From assembly GCA_041879295.1 (NCBI GenBank), contig CP047152.1:4965501-5029500 (forward strand): 64,000 nucleotides of DNA, given 5' to 3'. Below are positions 44,451 to 52,721 of the stretch, one piece after another. The notes beneath the pieces are model-generated. The model was not told where the DNA came from, did not search any database, and saw only the letters and a list, made by a program, of their open reading frames with translations. The DNA is from Pseudomonas putida. Lineage in GTDB: Bacteria; Pseudomonadota; Gammaproteobacteria; Pseudomonadales; Pseudomonadaceae. The first letter of the stretch is position 1; the number at the start of each line of letters is the position of its first letter. The translations under genes were made by a program, and so were the position numbers.

Positions 44451-45011
44451 CTACTCCAGCAAGAGCCCATTGACCAATCGATAAGCCTCAGGCAACGCCA
44501 TTTTCCCGCCTTCCACCGCCTCGATCAGTCGCAGCGCCTTATCGGCACTGAGGACATCTTTTTCGATCACCTCTCGAAGTGACGAAATAAATCCGGACTT
44601 GTCCAACAACGTGACTGTCCCCATGCGCTCCTTGGCCTCCACCTCGGCCAATCGCTCCTGATACACCAGCAACAACTCCCGCTTGCGCCCCTCTGACATT
44701 GCGCCGCCACGAATCCAGCGGGAGACCCCGTAGGCCAGAACGCCACCGGCTGCCGCAGTACCTAAAGCCCAGCCAAGTGGCGTCGCTGCCACGGCAGTAA
44801 CACCGACCCAACTGGCGGCCGTCGTGAGAACCGGGATACTGGTCGCACCAGCAATACCTGCCACAGTACCGGCTGCGGCGGCGCCGAGGCCGATACCGAG
44901 TGTGCTGATGCCCACTTCCCCCAAGATGCGTACACGGTCTTGGGGCGTGCGTTCTAGCTCGTCAATAACCTTGAGCAGCTGCTTTTTGCTGATCTTTGGC
45001 TGCCGACTCAT
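44451..45011 (-). CDS. Membrane protein with glycine-zipper segment (186 aa)
   Basis: A soluble helical N-terminus (MSRQPKISKKQLLKVIDELE) is followed by an Ala/Gly-rich hydrophobic region (~50-105: LGAAAAGTVAGIAGATSIPV, ALGTAAAGGVLAYGVSRWI) and a helical C-terminal domain (~110-186). No family recognised. The start overlaps the stop of the upstream 171-residue gene by 4 nt (ATGA), so the two membrane proteins are made together and may form a complex. Confidence 0.7.
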   Translation of the reverse strand: MSRQPKISKKQLLKVIDELERTPQDRVRILGEVGISTLGIGLGAAAAGTVAGIAGATSIPVLTTAASWVGVTAVAATPLGWALGTAAAGGVLAYGVSRWIRGGAMSEGRKRELLLVYQERLAEVEAKERMGTVTLLDKSGFISSLREVIEKDVLSADKALRLIEAVEGGKMALPEAYRLVNGLLLE

Positions 45012-45523
45012 GAGGGCTTCACCGGAGTCAGTTCAGCCATGGCAGCCTGGAGCGTTTCAATGAATAGATCGAGATACGTCCGAGCGATCTCCATCAAATT
45101 CTGCGGAAGTGCCAGCAGACTCACACCGTTCCCGCTATTGGTTGGTTGCTTATCGCTTTGATGACCGGAGACCGCGATCGTCAGGCCCAGCAACGCACCC
45201 AGGGGCGCCAATATCGAACCGAGCAGCGGTATCGCAGCAACCAGCGAAGCAATGGCCGCGCCCATTAGGGAGCCAACGGCCAGCCCCTTGTGCGCGGTGA
45301 TGAATTCGCGCAACTTCATCACGATCAGCTTGCCGATGGAAACAACCTTGTTACCAATACGCTGAGTCACGTTAATCAGCTCTTTGAGTCGTACGGCGAT
45401 TTCGGGCGACAGACCACATTCGCGCAACCAGATATAAAGATCACTACTGGCCATGGAATCACTTTCAGCTTGCATGAGTGCTAGCTCCAGCTCGGCTTGA
45501 GCCTTTGAAATGATTGACTTCAT
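45008..45523 (-). CDS. Membrane protein (171 aa) coupled to the next gene
   Basis: AAGGAAG precedes the ATG. The first ~85 residues are soluble and helical (MKSIISKAQAELELALMQAE; ECGLSPEIAVRLKELI). One or two hydrophobic stretches follow at ~85-120 (LAVGSLMGAAIASLVAAIPL, LGSILAPLGALLGLTIAVSG), and the C-terminal helix LMEIARTYLDLFIETLQAAM is amphipathic. Unrecognised. Paired with the 44451 gene by overlap and preceded by the HNH nuclease gene on the same strand. Confidence 0.7.
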   Translation of the reverse strand: MKSIISKAQAELELALMQAESDSMASSDLYIWLRECGLSPEIAVRLKELINVTQRIGNKVVSIGKLIVMKLREFITAHKGLAVGSLMGAAIASLVAAIPLLGSILAPLGALLGLTIAVSGHQSDKQPTNSGNGVSLLALPQNLMEIARTYLDLFIETLQAAMAELTPVKPS

Positions 45524-45557
45524 CGCACTTCCTTTTTCAGTGTTATGTGATATTCAG

Positions 45558-45577
45558 TTCAGTGGCTAGCCACTGAA
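45558..45577. terminator. Perfect 10-bp palindrome at the end of the HNH gene
   Basis: TTCAGTGGCTAGCCACTGAA is fully self-complementary and contains the HNH gene's TAG stop. As RNA it makes a hairpin; no T-run follows, so a terminator role is only possible. Confidence 0.3.
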
Positions 45578-46393
45578 TACGTGCTCACGATGCCAAGCCA
45601 AGTAGTTCAAATGACGGTCATGAAGGCGACGTAATCGGCATTGCGGGTTAATCCCAAGTGCCAGTTGCAGTTCAGTCGTCAAGGCTTGCGCAATAACAAC
45701 ATCGCCCTCGTCGGTGAAGGTTATCAGCCCCTGGTCAAAGGCTTGATCCAGGTTGGGCGTCAGAAGCAGTCCGTTGAAGGGATCGAGGCGCTCCAGATGC
45801 GTCGCGTCACGCCAGGGTTTGATGTGAGAAGCGCGCAGCATGGAAGCGAGCGCTACACCGCTGACGGCGCAACCTTGCCAATGCTTGAGCAGAGCGTGGC
45901 GATAAACGCCTTGTCCTACTCGCGCTCGAACAATGGCTTCGCGCTCGGTACTCTCAATTTGCTGCCCAAGTGATGATTGCTCGAATAACTCAATCAGGCT
46001 GAATTCATCTTCCAATCGCTGCTCGATGCCCGATTCGCCGGTAAGCACTGCGAACAGGCTACGTAAGTCTTCGTCATTCGCCAAATTGACCGCAATACCG
46101 GTATTGCTGGTTGAGCCCGGCGCAAGCGGAAATTTTTCCAGGCTGGTGCTTTTATATGTCTCATTGGGAGCGCCCTGCGTGAATGCCTTGATTTGCTCCC
46201 AATGCACTGACTTGCGGTATGCCGGGTGCAGAACCAATGGTTGGAGTCCTACGGCGCCGGTAGCTTTATGCTTGACGAATAGCGGGTACTCAATCGCCGG
46301 ATGTACATAGCCTCTAGCGTAGGCCTTTTCTTTGTACTTCAAGCTGCAACCATGGCTTTCCAGTAACCTGCAAATTTCCAGCGAATCGAGCAT
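45566..46393 (-). CDS. HNH endonuclease family protein
   Basis: 275 residues, with AGGAGG six bases before the ATG. The N-terminal ~100 residues are an unassigned alpha/beta domain. The C-terminal HNH module reads GCAVSGVALASMLRASHIKP, W, then RLDPFNGLLLTPNLDQAFDQ and GLITF (~190-245), as in HNH nucleases of the HNH_2 type linked to R-M genes. It is likely a metal-dependent DNA nuclease and the probable effector of this cluster (inference). First of three co-oriented genes reaching to 44451. Confidence 0.85.
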   Translation of the reverse strand: MLDSLEICRLLESHGCSLKYKEKAYARGYVHPAIEYPLFVKHKATGAVGLQPLVLHPAYRKSVHWEQIKAFTQGAPNETYKSTSLEKFPLAPGSTSNTGIAVNLANDEDLRSLFAVLTGESGIEQRLEDEFSLIELFEQSSLGQQIESTEREAIVRARVGQGVYRHALLKHWQGCAVSGVALASMLRASHIKPWRDATHLERLDPFNGLLLTPNLDQAFDQGLITFTDEGDVVIAQALTTELQLALGINPQCRLRRLHDRHLNYLAWHREHVFSG

Positions 46394-46467
46394 GCGTTCC
46401 TCCTGATGTTTACAACGTATCGGCGCCTATAACGAGGACCTTGAATAAAGGCCCTCGTGCCTCACAC

Positions 46468-46743
46468 CTAAGGCAGCAAAGCCTGCAAAATCTCCACCTT
46501 GCGCTGCAGCTGCTCCACATGAGCCTTCTCCGCCCGCAGCGCCGATTTCAACTCACGATTTTCCTCGGCATGCCAGCTCATCCGCTGCTGGCGCTCCTTC
46601 GTGGTCGCATGCCAATGCTCGAGCAATCTCCAGGCTTTGTTAGTCTGCAGATACTGCACCAAAAGCATCAGCAGGATCATCAACAGCATCAGCATCGCTA
46701 CCGACGCTATCCAATCCCAACCATTCATAAACATGTCCCTCAT
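46468..46743 (-). CDS. Single-pass membrane protein with coiled coil (91 aa)
   Basis: From ATG 46743: MRDMFMNGWDWIASVAMLML followed by more hydrophobic residues (LMILLMLLVQYLQ), then an extended coiled coil to the end (ENRELKSALRAEKAHVEQLQ, RKVEILQALLP). An earlier in-frame start at 46794 is possible. It is divergent from the WYL regulator 2 gene, with ~100 bp between, which holds a GCGACA half-site (46788). Its build recalls small inner-membrane accessory proteins, not a named family. Confidence 0.65.
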   Translation of the reverse strand: MRDMFMNGWDWIASVAMLMLLMILLMLLVQYLQTNKAWRLLEHWHATTKERQQRMSWHAEENRELKSALRAEKAHVEQLQRKVEILQALLP

Positions 46744-46845
46744 GTCGTAAACTCCAAACCCGCTAGAGTCACGATATGTAGTACTTAGCGACACGTCTAG
46801 AATGTAGAATTATACAGGTAAAGTATTCACTCACATGGAGGCGAC

Positions 46846-47721
46846 ATGAAACGCAAGCAAACCATCGCGCAGGTCCGTTGGGACCTCGCCCTTCGCTACC
46901 GACTGATCGAAACGGTCGCATGGTGGGAAGGCCGGCTGACCACAGTGCACTTGATGCAGAGCTTCGGTATCAGTCGTCAGCAGGCATCCAAGGACATCAA
47001 CACCTACATCACCGAGCATGCGCCCAAAAACCTTACATATGATCGACAGATCAAGGGTTACGTGCCGAGCAAACAGTTCAAGCCTCTGTTCATCGATGAC
47101 AGCGCCAGCGCCTACCTGCACCTGCTTTACCAGAACAATGCTCGAGCCCCACACGTCGAGGGGCTGGCGTTGGCCTACGCCCATACCAAAGTGCTGGAGG
47201 TGCCTGATCGCTCGATCAAGGCCGAGATACTTCGCCCCCTGCTCAAGGCTTGCCGGGAACATCTGCGCCTGGACATTGACTACGTTTCACTGAACAGCCC
47301 CAAGCCTGAAGGGCGAACCATCGCGCCGCATACGCTGGTCTACACAGGTATGCGCTGGCATGTGCGTGCCTACTGCGAAAAAAACCGAGAATACCGGGAC
47401 TTTGTATTGAGCCGATTACGCGGTATCCCTGAGTTGATGGACGGTGAAACCGAGAATGGCATCTCGAACGACGATCAATGGAATAGCGAAGTCAATGTCA
47501 TGATCAAGCCCGATGAACGCCTGACGCTGATGCAGAAAGCGATCATCGAGGAGGATTTCGGGATGGTCGATGGGCGATTGCAGATTCCCTGCCGCCAGGC
47601 GCTGGTCAAGTATGTGTTGCAGCGCTATCAGATTGATCCAAAGAACATGGACCCGAAACCTGAGGCGCAACAGATCGTGGTGGAGAACCTAAAGGAGTTG
47701 AAACCCTGGCTGTATGACTAA
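46846..47721 (+). CDS. WYL-domain transcriptional regulator (2), CapW/BrxR-like
   Basis: 291 residues. GGAGG five bases before the ATG. N-terminal winged helix (LIETVAWWEGRLTTVHLMQS, FGISRQQASKDINTYI), WYL domain (~120-195: LDIDYVSLNSP, HTLVYTGMRWHVRAYCE, RDFVLSRLRGI) and a C-terminal dimerisation-like domain (~215-291). This layout matches CapW/BrxR-type repressors that guard defence operons. It probably recognises palindromes near its own cluster, e.g. the CGACA-N5-TGTCG sites; which of the two WYL proteins does so cannot be told from sequence. Confidence 0.9.
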   Translation: MKRKQTIAQVRWDLALRYRLIETVAWWEGRLTTVHLMQSFGISRQQASKDINTYITEHAPKNLTYDRQIKGYVPSKQFKPLFIDDSASAYLHLLYQNNARAPHVEGLALAYAHTKVLEVPDRSIKAEILRPLLKACREHLRLDIDYVSLNSPKPEGRTIAPHTLVYTGMRWHVRAYCEKNREYRDFVLSRLRGIPELMDGETENGISNDDQWNSEVNVMIKPDERLTLMQKAIIEEDFGMVDGRLQIPCRQALVKYVLQRYQIDPKNMDPKPEAQQIVVENLKELKPWLYD

Positions 47722-47754
47722 TTCAGGCACCTGAAACGCCAACCCCTGACGCAA

Positions 47755-47773
47755 TGCGACACGATCTGTCGCA
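47755..47773. promoter_or_regulatory. Palindromic operator candidate C
   Basis: TGCGACA / CGATC / TGTCGCA, perfect 7-bp arms with a 5-bp centre, between the WYL 2 stop and the start of the 47818 gene. The strongest of three related sites. Confidence 0.7.
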
Positions 47774-47817
47774 CGAGGTGATTACGCTTTGATCAGCCAC
47801 CACGAGAGAACTCGACA

Positions 47818-48501
47818 TTGAAAAATACGGAAGCCATGACGCTGGTGGAAACCACGTTCACTAAAGTTCTTAACGCCAAAACCGTGCTAGCGTTGAAAAC
47901 CATAGTTGACACCGATCCCCTGCTGAAAAAAAAGCAGATGGACCGCACCAAATATCCGGAACTGCAGCTTGAATTGTCGGCACAGGACGTCGCCTGCCTT
48001 GCTGACAAAGTGGACGAAGATCTGCGTCTGCATGCTGACCTTAGCGGGCGACTTGAAACACCCCTGGAAAAACTACTTTACGCCCTAGCCTGGAAAAACG
48101 GCGATTTACAGAAAGTGGGGCACATCATCAAGGGTGCGAAAGATGCCTTGCCGACATCGCTGAATAAAGGCCCAGGACAAGTGTTCAGACAGTTCGGTCG
48201 GCATCTGGCCGACTCTTCGGAGCCGATTGTCGACCAGCACGTCCTTCGTGCCTTCCAACTTTACAAACTCCATGAAGAAACGAAAACACCCGCCCCGGAC
48301 GCGGTGACAGCCATCCGCAAGAAGATCAACTGGGACAACGAAGTCATCTGGATCGAGCACTACAAGACCTGGCTCAATGAACACTTCGGCGAGCGCAAAT
48401 GTGCCGAGAAAAAATTCGTCGTGAACATCGACATGGTGCTCTTCGCGCTCGGACGGGCGGTCAAAATCACTAGCAAGCGTGGCAGCAGCACAGAAGTATA
48501 A
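47818..48501 (+). CDS. Hypothetical protein (227 aa) under operator C
   Basis: Start at TTG 47818 (GAGAG upstream); ATG 47836 is an alternative. No signal peptide, no membrane segment. It has mixed alpha/beta character with conserved-looking blocks ETPLEKLLYALAWKNGDLQK and WIEHYKTWLNEHF, and a basic C-terminus (VKITSKRGSSTEV). No family recognised. Directly preceded by palindrome C and followed at 14 nt by a 54-residue gene, so it likely belongs to the WYL-controlled cluster. Confidence 0.65.
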   Translation: MKNTEAMTLVETTFTKVLNAKTVLALKTIVDTDPLLKKKQMDRTKYPELQLELSAQDVACLADKVDEDLRLHADLSGRLETPLEKLLYALAWKNGDLQKVGHIIKGAKDALPTSLNKGPGQVFRQFGRHLADSSEPIVDQHVLRAFQLYKLHEETKTPAPDAVTAIRKKINWDNEVIWIEHYKTWLNEHFGERKCAEKKFVVNIDMVLFALGRAVKITSKRGSSTEV

Positions 48502-48515
48502 TCGAGGAAAACGCC

Positions 48516-48680
48516 ATGAAAACCTACAAAGCCTTCATGCAACGTGTGGTCGCTACCGCAGGCCCTCAGGCCAACTTCACCATTACTGTTCAGGCGGTGA
48601 CCTCTGCCATGGCAAAGGTCACTGCTGAAGCTCAGTATCCAGGCTACAAATGCCTGAACGCCCCCACTCAGGTACGTTGA
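48516..48680 (+). CDS. Small protein (54 aa)
   Basis: ATG 48516 with GAGGAAA at good spacing. MKTYKAFMQRVVATAGPQAN then FTITVQAVTSAMAKVTAEAQ, YPGYKCLNAPTQVR: a compact alpha/beta peptide with one Cys. It follows the 227-residue gene at 14 nt and is probably translated from the same mRNA. Its last 13 bases overlap the end of the recD remnant on the other strand. Confidence 0.6.
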   Translation: MKTYKAFMQRVVATAGPQANFTITVQAVTSAMAKVTAEAQYPGYKCLNAPTQVR

Positions 48681-48886
48681 AGTTTTGCCAGCTCATCCCG
48701 CAGTTGCAGCGCCAGCCCGCTGGTGCGCTGCACATTGCGACTCACCGCTCCTTCAAACACCCCTGAGCTGGCTTCGACCATGCTGAACCAGCGTTTGGCC
48801 CGGGTGATGGCGATGTACAGCAGCTCCTTGGTCAATACCGGGGTCAGCGCATCGGGCAACACCAAGGCCGTGTGGTTGAACTCCGA
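48668..48886 (-). pseudogene. RecD/SF1 helicase C-terminal remnant
   Basis: The reading SEFNHTALVLPDALTPVLTK then ELLYIAITRAKRWFSMVE is the C-terminal motif V-VI area of RecD-type helicases (AITRA is motif VI) and ends LALQLRDELAKLQRT. Everything upstream of SEF (the KSQG half of the motif) is missing; an unrelated ~60-bp scrap and an IS follow. The protein can no longer be made. Confidence 0.7.
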
Positions 48887-48994
48887 CGGGAGTCGCCTGC
48901 AAGGGCCGCAAGCAATGCTTTATCTGCGTCTGGATTTTATTCTGGGCCTGCCCCGTGACAACGGACGCCAAGAAGCGATACTTACATCGCTATC

Positions 48995-49300
48995 TTGGAG
49001 GTTGTCATGTACCCAACCACTCGCCGCAATTACACCGATGAGTTCAAGATTCAGGCCGTTGCGCTGGCTGAAACGCTTGGCAGGACGGAAGCTGCTCGCC
49101 AGCTGGAGATGTCTGTGAAAACGTTGGACAACTGGGTCAACGCTTCCCGCAACGGCCAGCCGTTGAGCTCTCCTGACCGTCGCGCAATCACCAGAGAGGA
49201 CAGCGAGTTAGCACGATTGCGAGCCGAGAACGCCGAGCTGAAACTGGAGCGTGAAATCCTAAAAAAGGCGGCGGTATTCTTTGCCAAAGAGTCCAGGTGA
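48995..49300 (+). CDS. IS3-family transposase OrfA
   Basis: 101 residues with a helix-turn-helix (RNYTDEFKIQAVALAETLGR, TEAARQLEMSVKTLDNWV) and a leucine-zipper-like C-terminus (ELARLRAENAELKLEREILK). OrfA binds the IS ends. Near the C-terminus the slippery run AAAAAAG (49261-49267) would allow -1 frameshifting to an OrfAB fusion, as in other IS3 elements; an initiation of OrfB at GTG 49297 is also possible. Confidence 0.92.
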   Translation: MEVVMYPTTRRNYTDEFKIQAVALAETLGRTEAARQLEMSVKTLDNWVNASRNGQPLSSPDRRAITREDSELARLRAENAELKLEREILKKAAVFFAKESR

Positions 49301-50160
49301 GATACGCCTTCGTCGCTGTAGAACGGGCTCAGTTCCCGGTGCGTCTGTTGTGCCGGGTAATGGGTGTCTCGGTTTCAGGGTTTTACGACTATCAGCATCG
49401 CCAAGGCCGTCCAGATCCGGATGCACAAATTCGCATCGATCTACACAAGGTTTACGCGGCTAGCCGCAAGACCTATGGCCGACCACGGCTAGTCGAGGCG
49501 CTACGGCAGCAGGCCTATGCAGTAGGTCACAAGCGCATTGACCGGCTAATGCATGAAGAACATATACAGGGCCGATCCAAGGGCGGTTTCAGACCGTGCA
49601 CCACCGACAGTCACCATGCGCTGCCAGTGGCGAGCAATTTATTGGGTCGTCAGTTCTCCGTTCAAAGCTCCACCCCAGCCTGGGTCAGTGATATCACTTA
49701 CATCGCTACGAAAGAGGGCTGGCTTTATCTGGCAGTGGTACTGAGCATCCAAACCCGCCAAGTGCTGGGTTACAGCCTGGCGGACAGGATGCCTGACGAC
49801 TTGGTCGAGCGCGCTTTCATGAACGCTTGGAACGCATGTTTGGGCGTCTACGGAGTGATTTTCCATTCCGACCAAGGGCGCCAGTACGCGAGCAGCAGGT
49901 TTCGTCTCGCTTTGGCCAAGAAGGGCTTCGCGCAAAGCATGAGTCGGAGAGGAAACTGCTGGGATAACGCCGTAGCTGAGAGTTTCTTCGCTACATTGAA
50001 GAGAGAGGAAGCCTACGCGGTCTACCCCACAAAGAAACAGGCTCACCTGGCAATTGCCAGCTACATCCATGGGTTCTACAACAGCTGTCGACTGCATTCA
50101 GCATTGGGTTACCGTTCACCGAACGAATACGCAAAAGGCTTAAGGCAGTTGGCTCTGTAG
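49297..50160 (+). CDS. IS3-family transposase OrfB (DDE integrase core)
   Basis: 287 residues. Helical N-terminus (HTH_21-like: IDLHKVYAASRKTYGRPRLV), then the rve integrase core: WVSDITYI (first Asp), VIFHSDQGRQYAS (second Asp) and NCWDNAVAESFFATLKREE (Glu), a complete DDE triad. The C-terminus YIHGFYNSCRLHSALGYRSP is typical of the family. Catalyses cut-and-join of the IS ends. Overlaps OrfA by 4 nt in a different frame. Confidence 0.95.
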   Translation: MRYAFVAVERAQFPVRLLCRVMGVSVSGFYDYQHRQGRPDPDAQIRIDLHKVYAASRKTYGRPRLVEALRQQAYAVGHKRIDRLMHEEHIQGRSKGGFRPCTTDSHHALPVASNLLGRQFSVQSSTPAWVSDITYIATKEGWLYLAVVLSIQTRQVLGYSLADRMPDDLVERAFMNAWNACLGVYGVIFHSDQGRQYASSRFRLALAKKGFAQSMSRRGNCWDNAVAESFFATLKREEAYAVYPTKKQAHLAIASYIHGFYNSCRLHSALGYRSPNEYAKGLRQLAL

Positions 50161-50346
50161 CCAGCTTCTTGGCGTCCGCTGTCACGGGGCAGGCCCATTC
50201 CTCCCATTACATTTTTTCCGCCATTACTCGGTGTCCGCCAAATTTTGCGTTAAGGACCTTATCGCCCTGGCCTCAAATTCCATAAGCTTTAATCACATTT
50301 CGCCGCCACCCAATCAACCTCAAGACCATTCACAAGGAGCGTCAAC

Positions 50347-52682
50347 GTGACTGAAATGCGCATCACGTTCGGAATGCAATTAGACGGCCAGCGTGCAACC
50401 CTGGCGTGTAATCGGCTGGGGGTTTTGACAGTCGGGCCACAGGGCTTGCTGGATATTCTGGAAACTCAACTGGGTCTGGTGGCACGCCAGCCTTGCGCGG
50501 CGCAACGCACAGCTGCGTATCGGGATTGCCTGGCACACTGCAATAACGCCCTGCGCTTCTATCACGCCAGTTTTTCCGCTGATGAACTGGGTGTGGCCGC
50601 TGCGTTGCTGGCCTGGCGGGATGACTTGTATCTGCACGGTTGGGATGGGCGCGTAAATGCAGATGCCAGCCAGCGCCTCAAGGACCTTGCCGAAGTTGAG
50701 ATTAAAGCCCGCGAGATGGTTGCGCCTTCGCTGGGGCAACGCCTGCAAAATGTTGCCGTGGCTCTGGCTAAGCGATGCGCCCCCATCAAGTCCGTGCTGC
50801 TGGCTGATGATTGGGACGTGTATCCATCTGGCTGGCAAGCGGTGTTGCATCACCTACCTCACGAGCGCCTCGAGACGCCGGTGGGCAAAGCGCATGGCTT
50901 TCTAGGACAGCTGCAGGCGCTATTGCGCAAGAGCCTTGCAGGTGAGCAGGTGACGCCAATGCCGTGGCAAGAAGATGGCACAGTAAAGGTGGTTCAGGCT
51001 CAGACTCGGGTGTTGGCGGCGAGCTGGCTGAGCCGCTCACTGGGAGATGGCGCGCAGACCTTGCTGGTGGCCAGCACTGAGGGGGGCTGCCTTGACGGTC
51101 ATTTGGTCGGTGCAAACCAGGCTCGCCATGGCCTGAATGGCAGCAGCGATTTGCGGCCGGCCCTGCAGATATTACCACTCGCGATGGAATTGCTTTGGGC
51201 GCCGCTGAATTATCCCGTGCTGTTGCAGTTTCTGACCCATCCGATATGCCCAATTCGGCTATTTGCCCGTCGACAGTTGGCGACCAAGGTATCGAGCATG
51301 CCCGGCATTGTCGGAGCCGAATGGGAAAAAGTACTCGAACGTATCGCAGAACACTACGGTGCCGAAGCGCCTCACGTAAGGGCATCTATTGACGACTGGC
51401 TCGAAACTCCAGCGTTCAGTCCTGACGAAGGCGCACCACTGAATGAAGTTCTGCTGCGCGTCCAACGCTTGCTGGCGTTCTTTCAACCGCGCCTGGGGCA
51501 CAAAGAACCTGCTCACAGTCTGGCTGCTCGGGCGGGTTACGCGCAGTGCGAGGCTGCTTTGGAAGCACTCGAGACGCTTCAGCTTCAAGGCGTCGAGCAG
51601 TTGCGGCCCGGCAGTTGCAGCAGGTCATCGAGCAAGCTACTGCGAGCGGTACAGATAATCCGCTGTTGGCTGCCCAGGTCGGCGCCCATTTGACTGTTTC
51701 TCGTCCGGGCGCCGCCATTGAGTGCTCGGACACTGTGGTGTGGTGGAATCTGACCATGCCGTCATTGCCTGCAATTTCGCCTTGGTCCAGGGCCGAGCTG
51801 CTGCAACTGGCAGGAGCCGGTGTTGCGCTGCCCGACGGGACGACACTACTGGCTCAGGCTGCCCAGGACTGGCTACGGCCTGTTCTGGCGGCGAATTACC
51901 AGCTGACGCTGGTGCTGCCGCCGCCACACGAGGAGAGTCACCCTCTTTGGCAGATGATCGAAGCGGTTGTACAGCACCCGAAAGTACACGCGCTGGAGGA
52001 ACTTCTGCTTGCGCCAGGCCCACTCTGTCAGCCCCAACCATCGGTTCCTCTACCGATGCGCAAGCGCTGGTGGAAATTGCCGGCAGACATACCGTTGGCG
52101 ATGCCGGAGAAAGCCTCTTTTTCGAGCCTCAACCTGCTGCTGTTCAACCCTTACCAATGGCTGCTTCAGTATGGGGCCAAGATACAGCCATCCAAAAGTC
52201 TCAGCCTAAGCGACAGCTTCCTTTTGAACGGTTCGCTCACCCACCGTTTGGCTGAGCACTTTTTCAACCGAGCGGACGCGCTGACCATGAACGCTACCGA
52301 CTTCGACGCATGGTTCTCGATTCATTTCCAGCGCGTAGTGCGCGAGGAAGGGGCAGTGCTGTTGATGGAAGGTCGCGGCGCCGATCTCGCAACGCTGACG
52401 TCCAGGACGAGCCGAGCAATCGCTTCAGATGACCTAGAAACCACGCGCTATGTCGAACCAAGGCCCGCCAGTTTGTTCATCCATAACCGGCTGGCTTTCC
52501 ACTTACCACATCCAGTGGACACATCTTCAGGATATGTCGTCATACTGGACACACTAACAATGGGCACCCGCTTTCATTGGCTCAGGGACCATGGCCGTGA
52601 GGAAAACAAACAACACCGGATCGAACACCACCATTGTGATGGCCAGCTGAATCAGGGCTGGCCAGTACCCGAAAGCCAATAG
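50347..52682 (+). pseudogene. PD-(D/E)XK/AddB-like nuclease gene, frameshifted and truncated
   Basis: GTG 50347 with AAGGAG seven bases upstream opens a long frame (MTEMRITFGMQLDGQRATLA...) that runs to ~51600. There the homologous reading switches to another frame (...AVAARQLQQVIEQATASG) and continues to ~52505, so a single-base indel near 51590-51610 divides the gene. The protein resembles the large PD-(D/E)XK/AddB-like nucleases that pseudomonads carry next to UvrD/RecD-type helicases. After PRPASLFIHNRLAFHLP the sequence changes character, so the C-terminal nuclease core is lost. The recD remnant left of the IS may be its former partner. Confidence 0.6.
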
Positions 52683-52721
52683 CTCAGATGAAGGGGAGGC
52701 CAACAGAGCGCTACCATTGGC

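Larger units (their letters stand above)
48949..50191. mobile_element. IS3-family insertion sequence (intact)
   Basis: 1243 bp with 27-bp terminal inverted repeats starting TGCCCCGTGACA (26 of 27 match, 48949-48975 and 50165-50191). GGCC is directly repeated on both sides (48945-48948, 50192-50195), a 4-bp target duplication. It carries orfA and orfB. Intact ends and reading frames suggest recent arrival between an already damaged recD remnant and the nuclease-like gene. Confidence 0.9.

Noticed and set aside
45558..45577. Fourth member of the CGACA operator set
   Set aside because: It is a perfect palindrome but lacks CGACA and lies at a stop codon, not a promoter.
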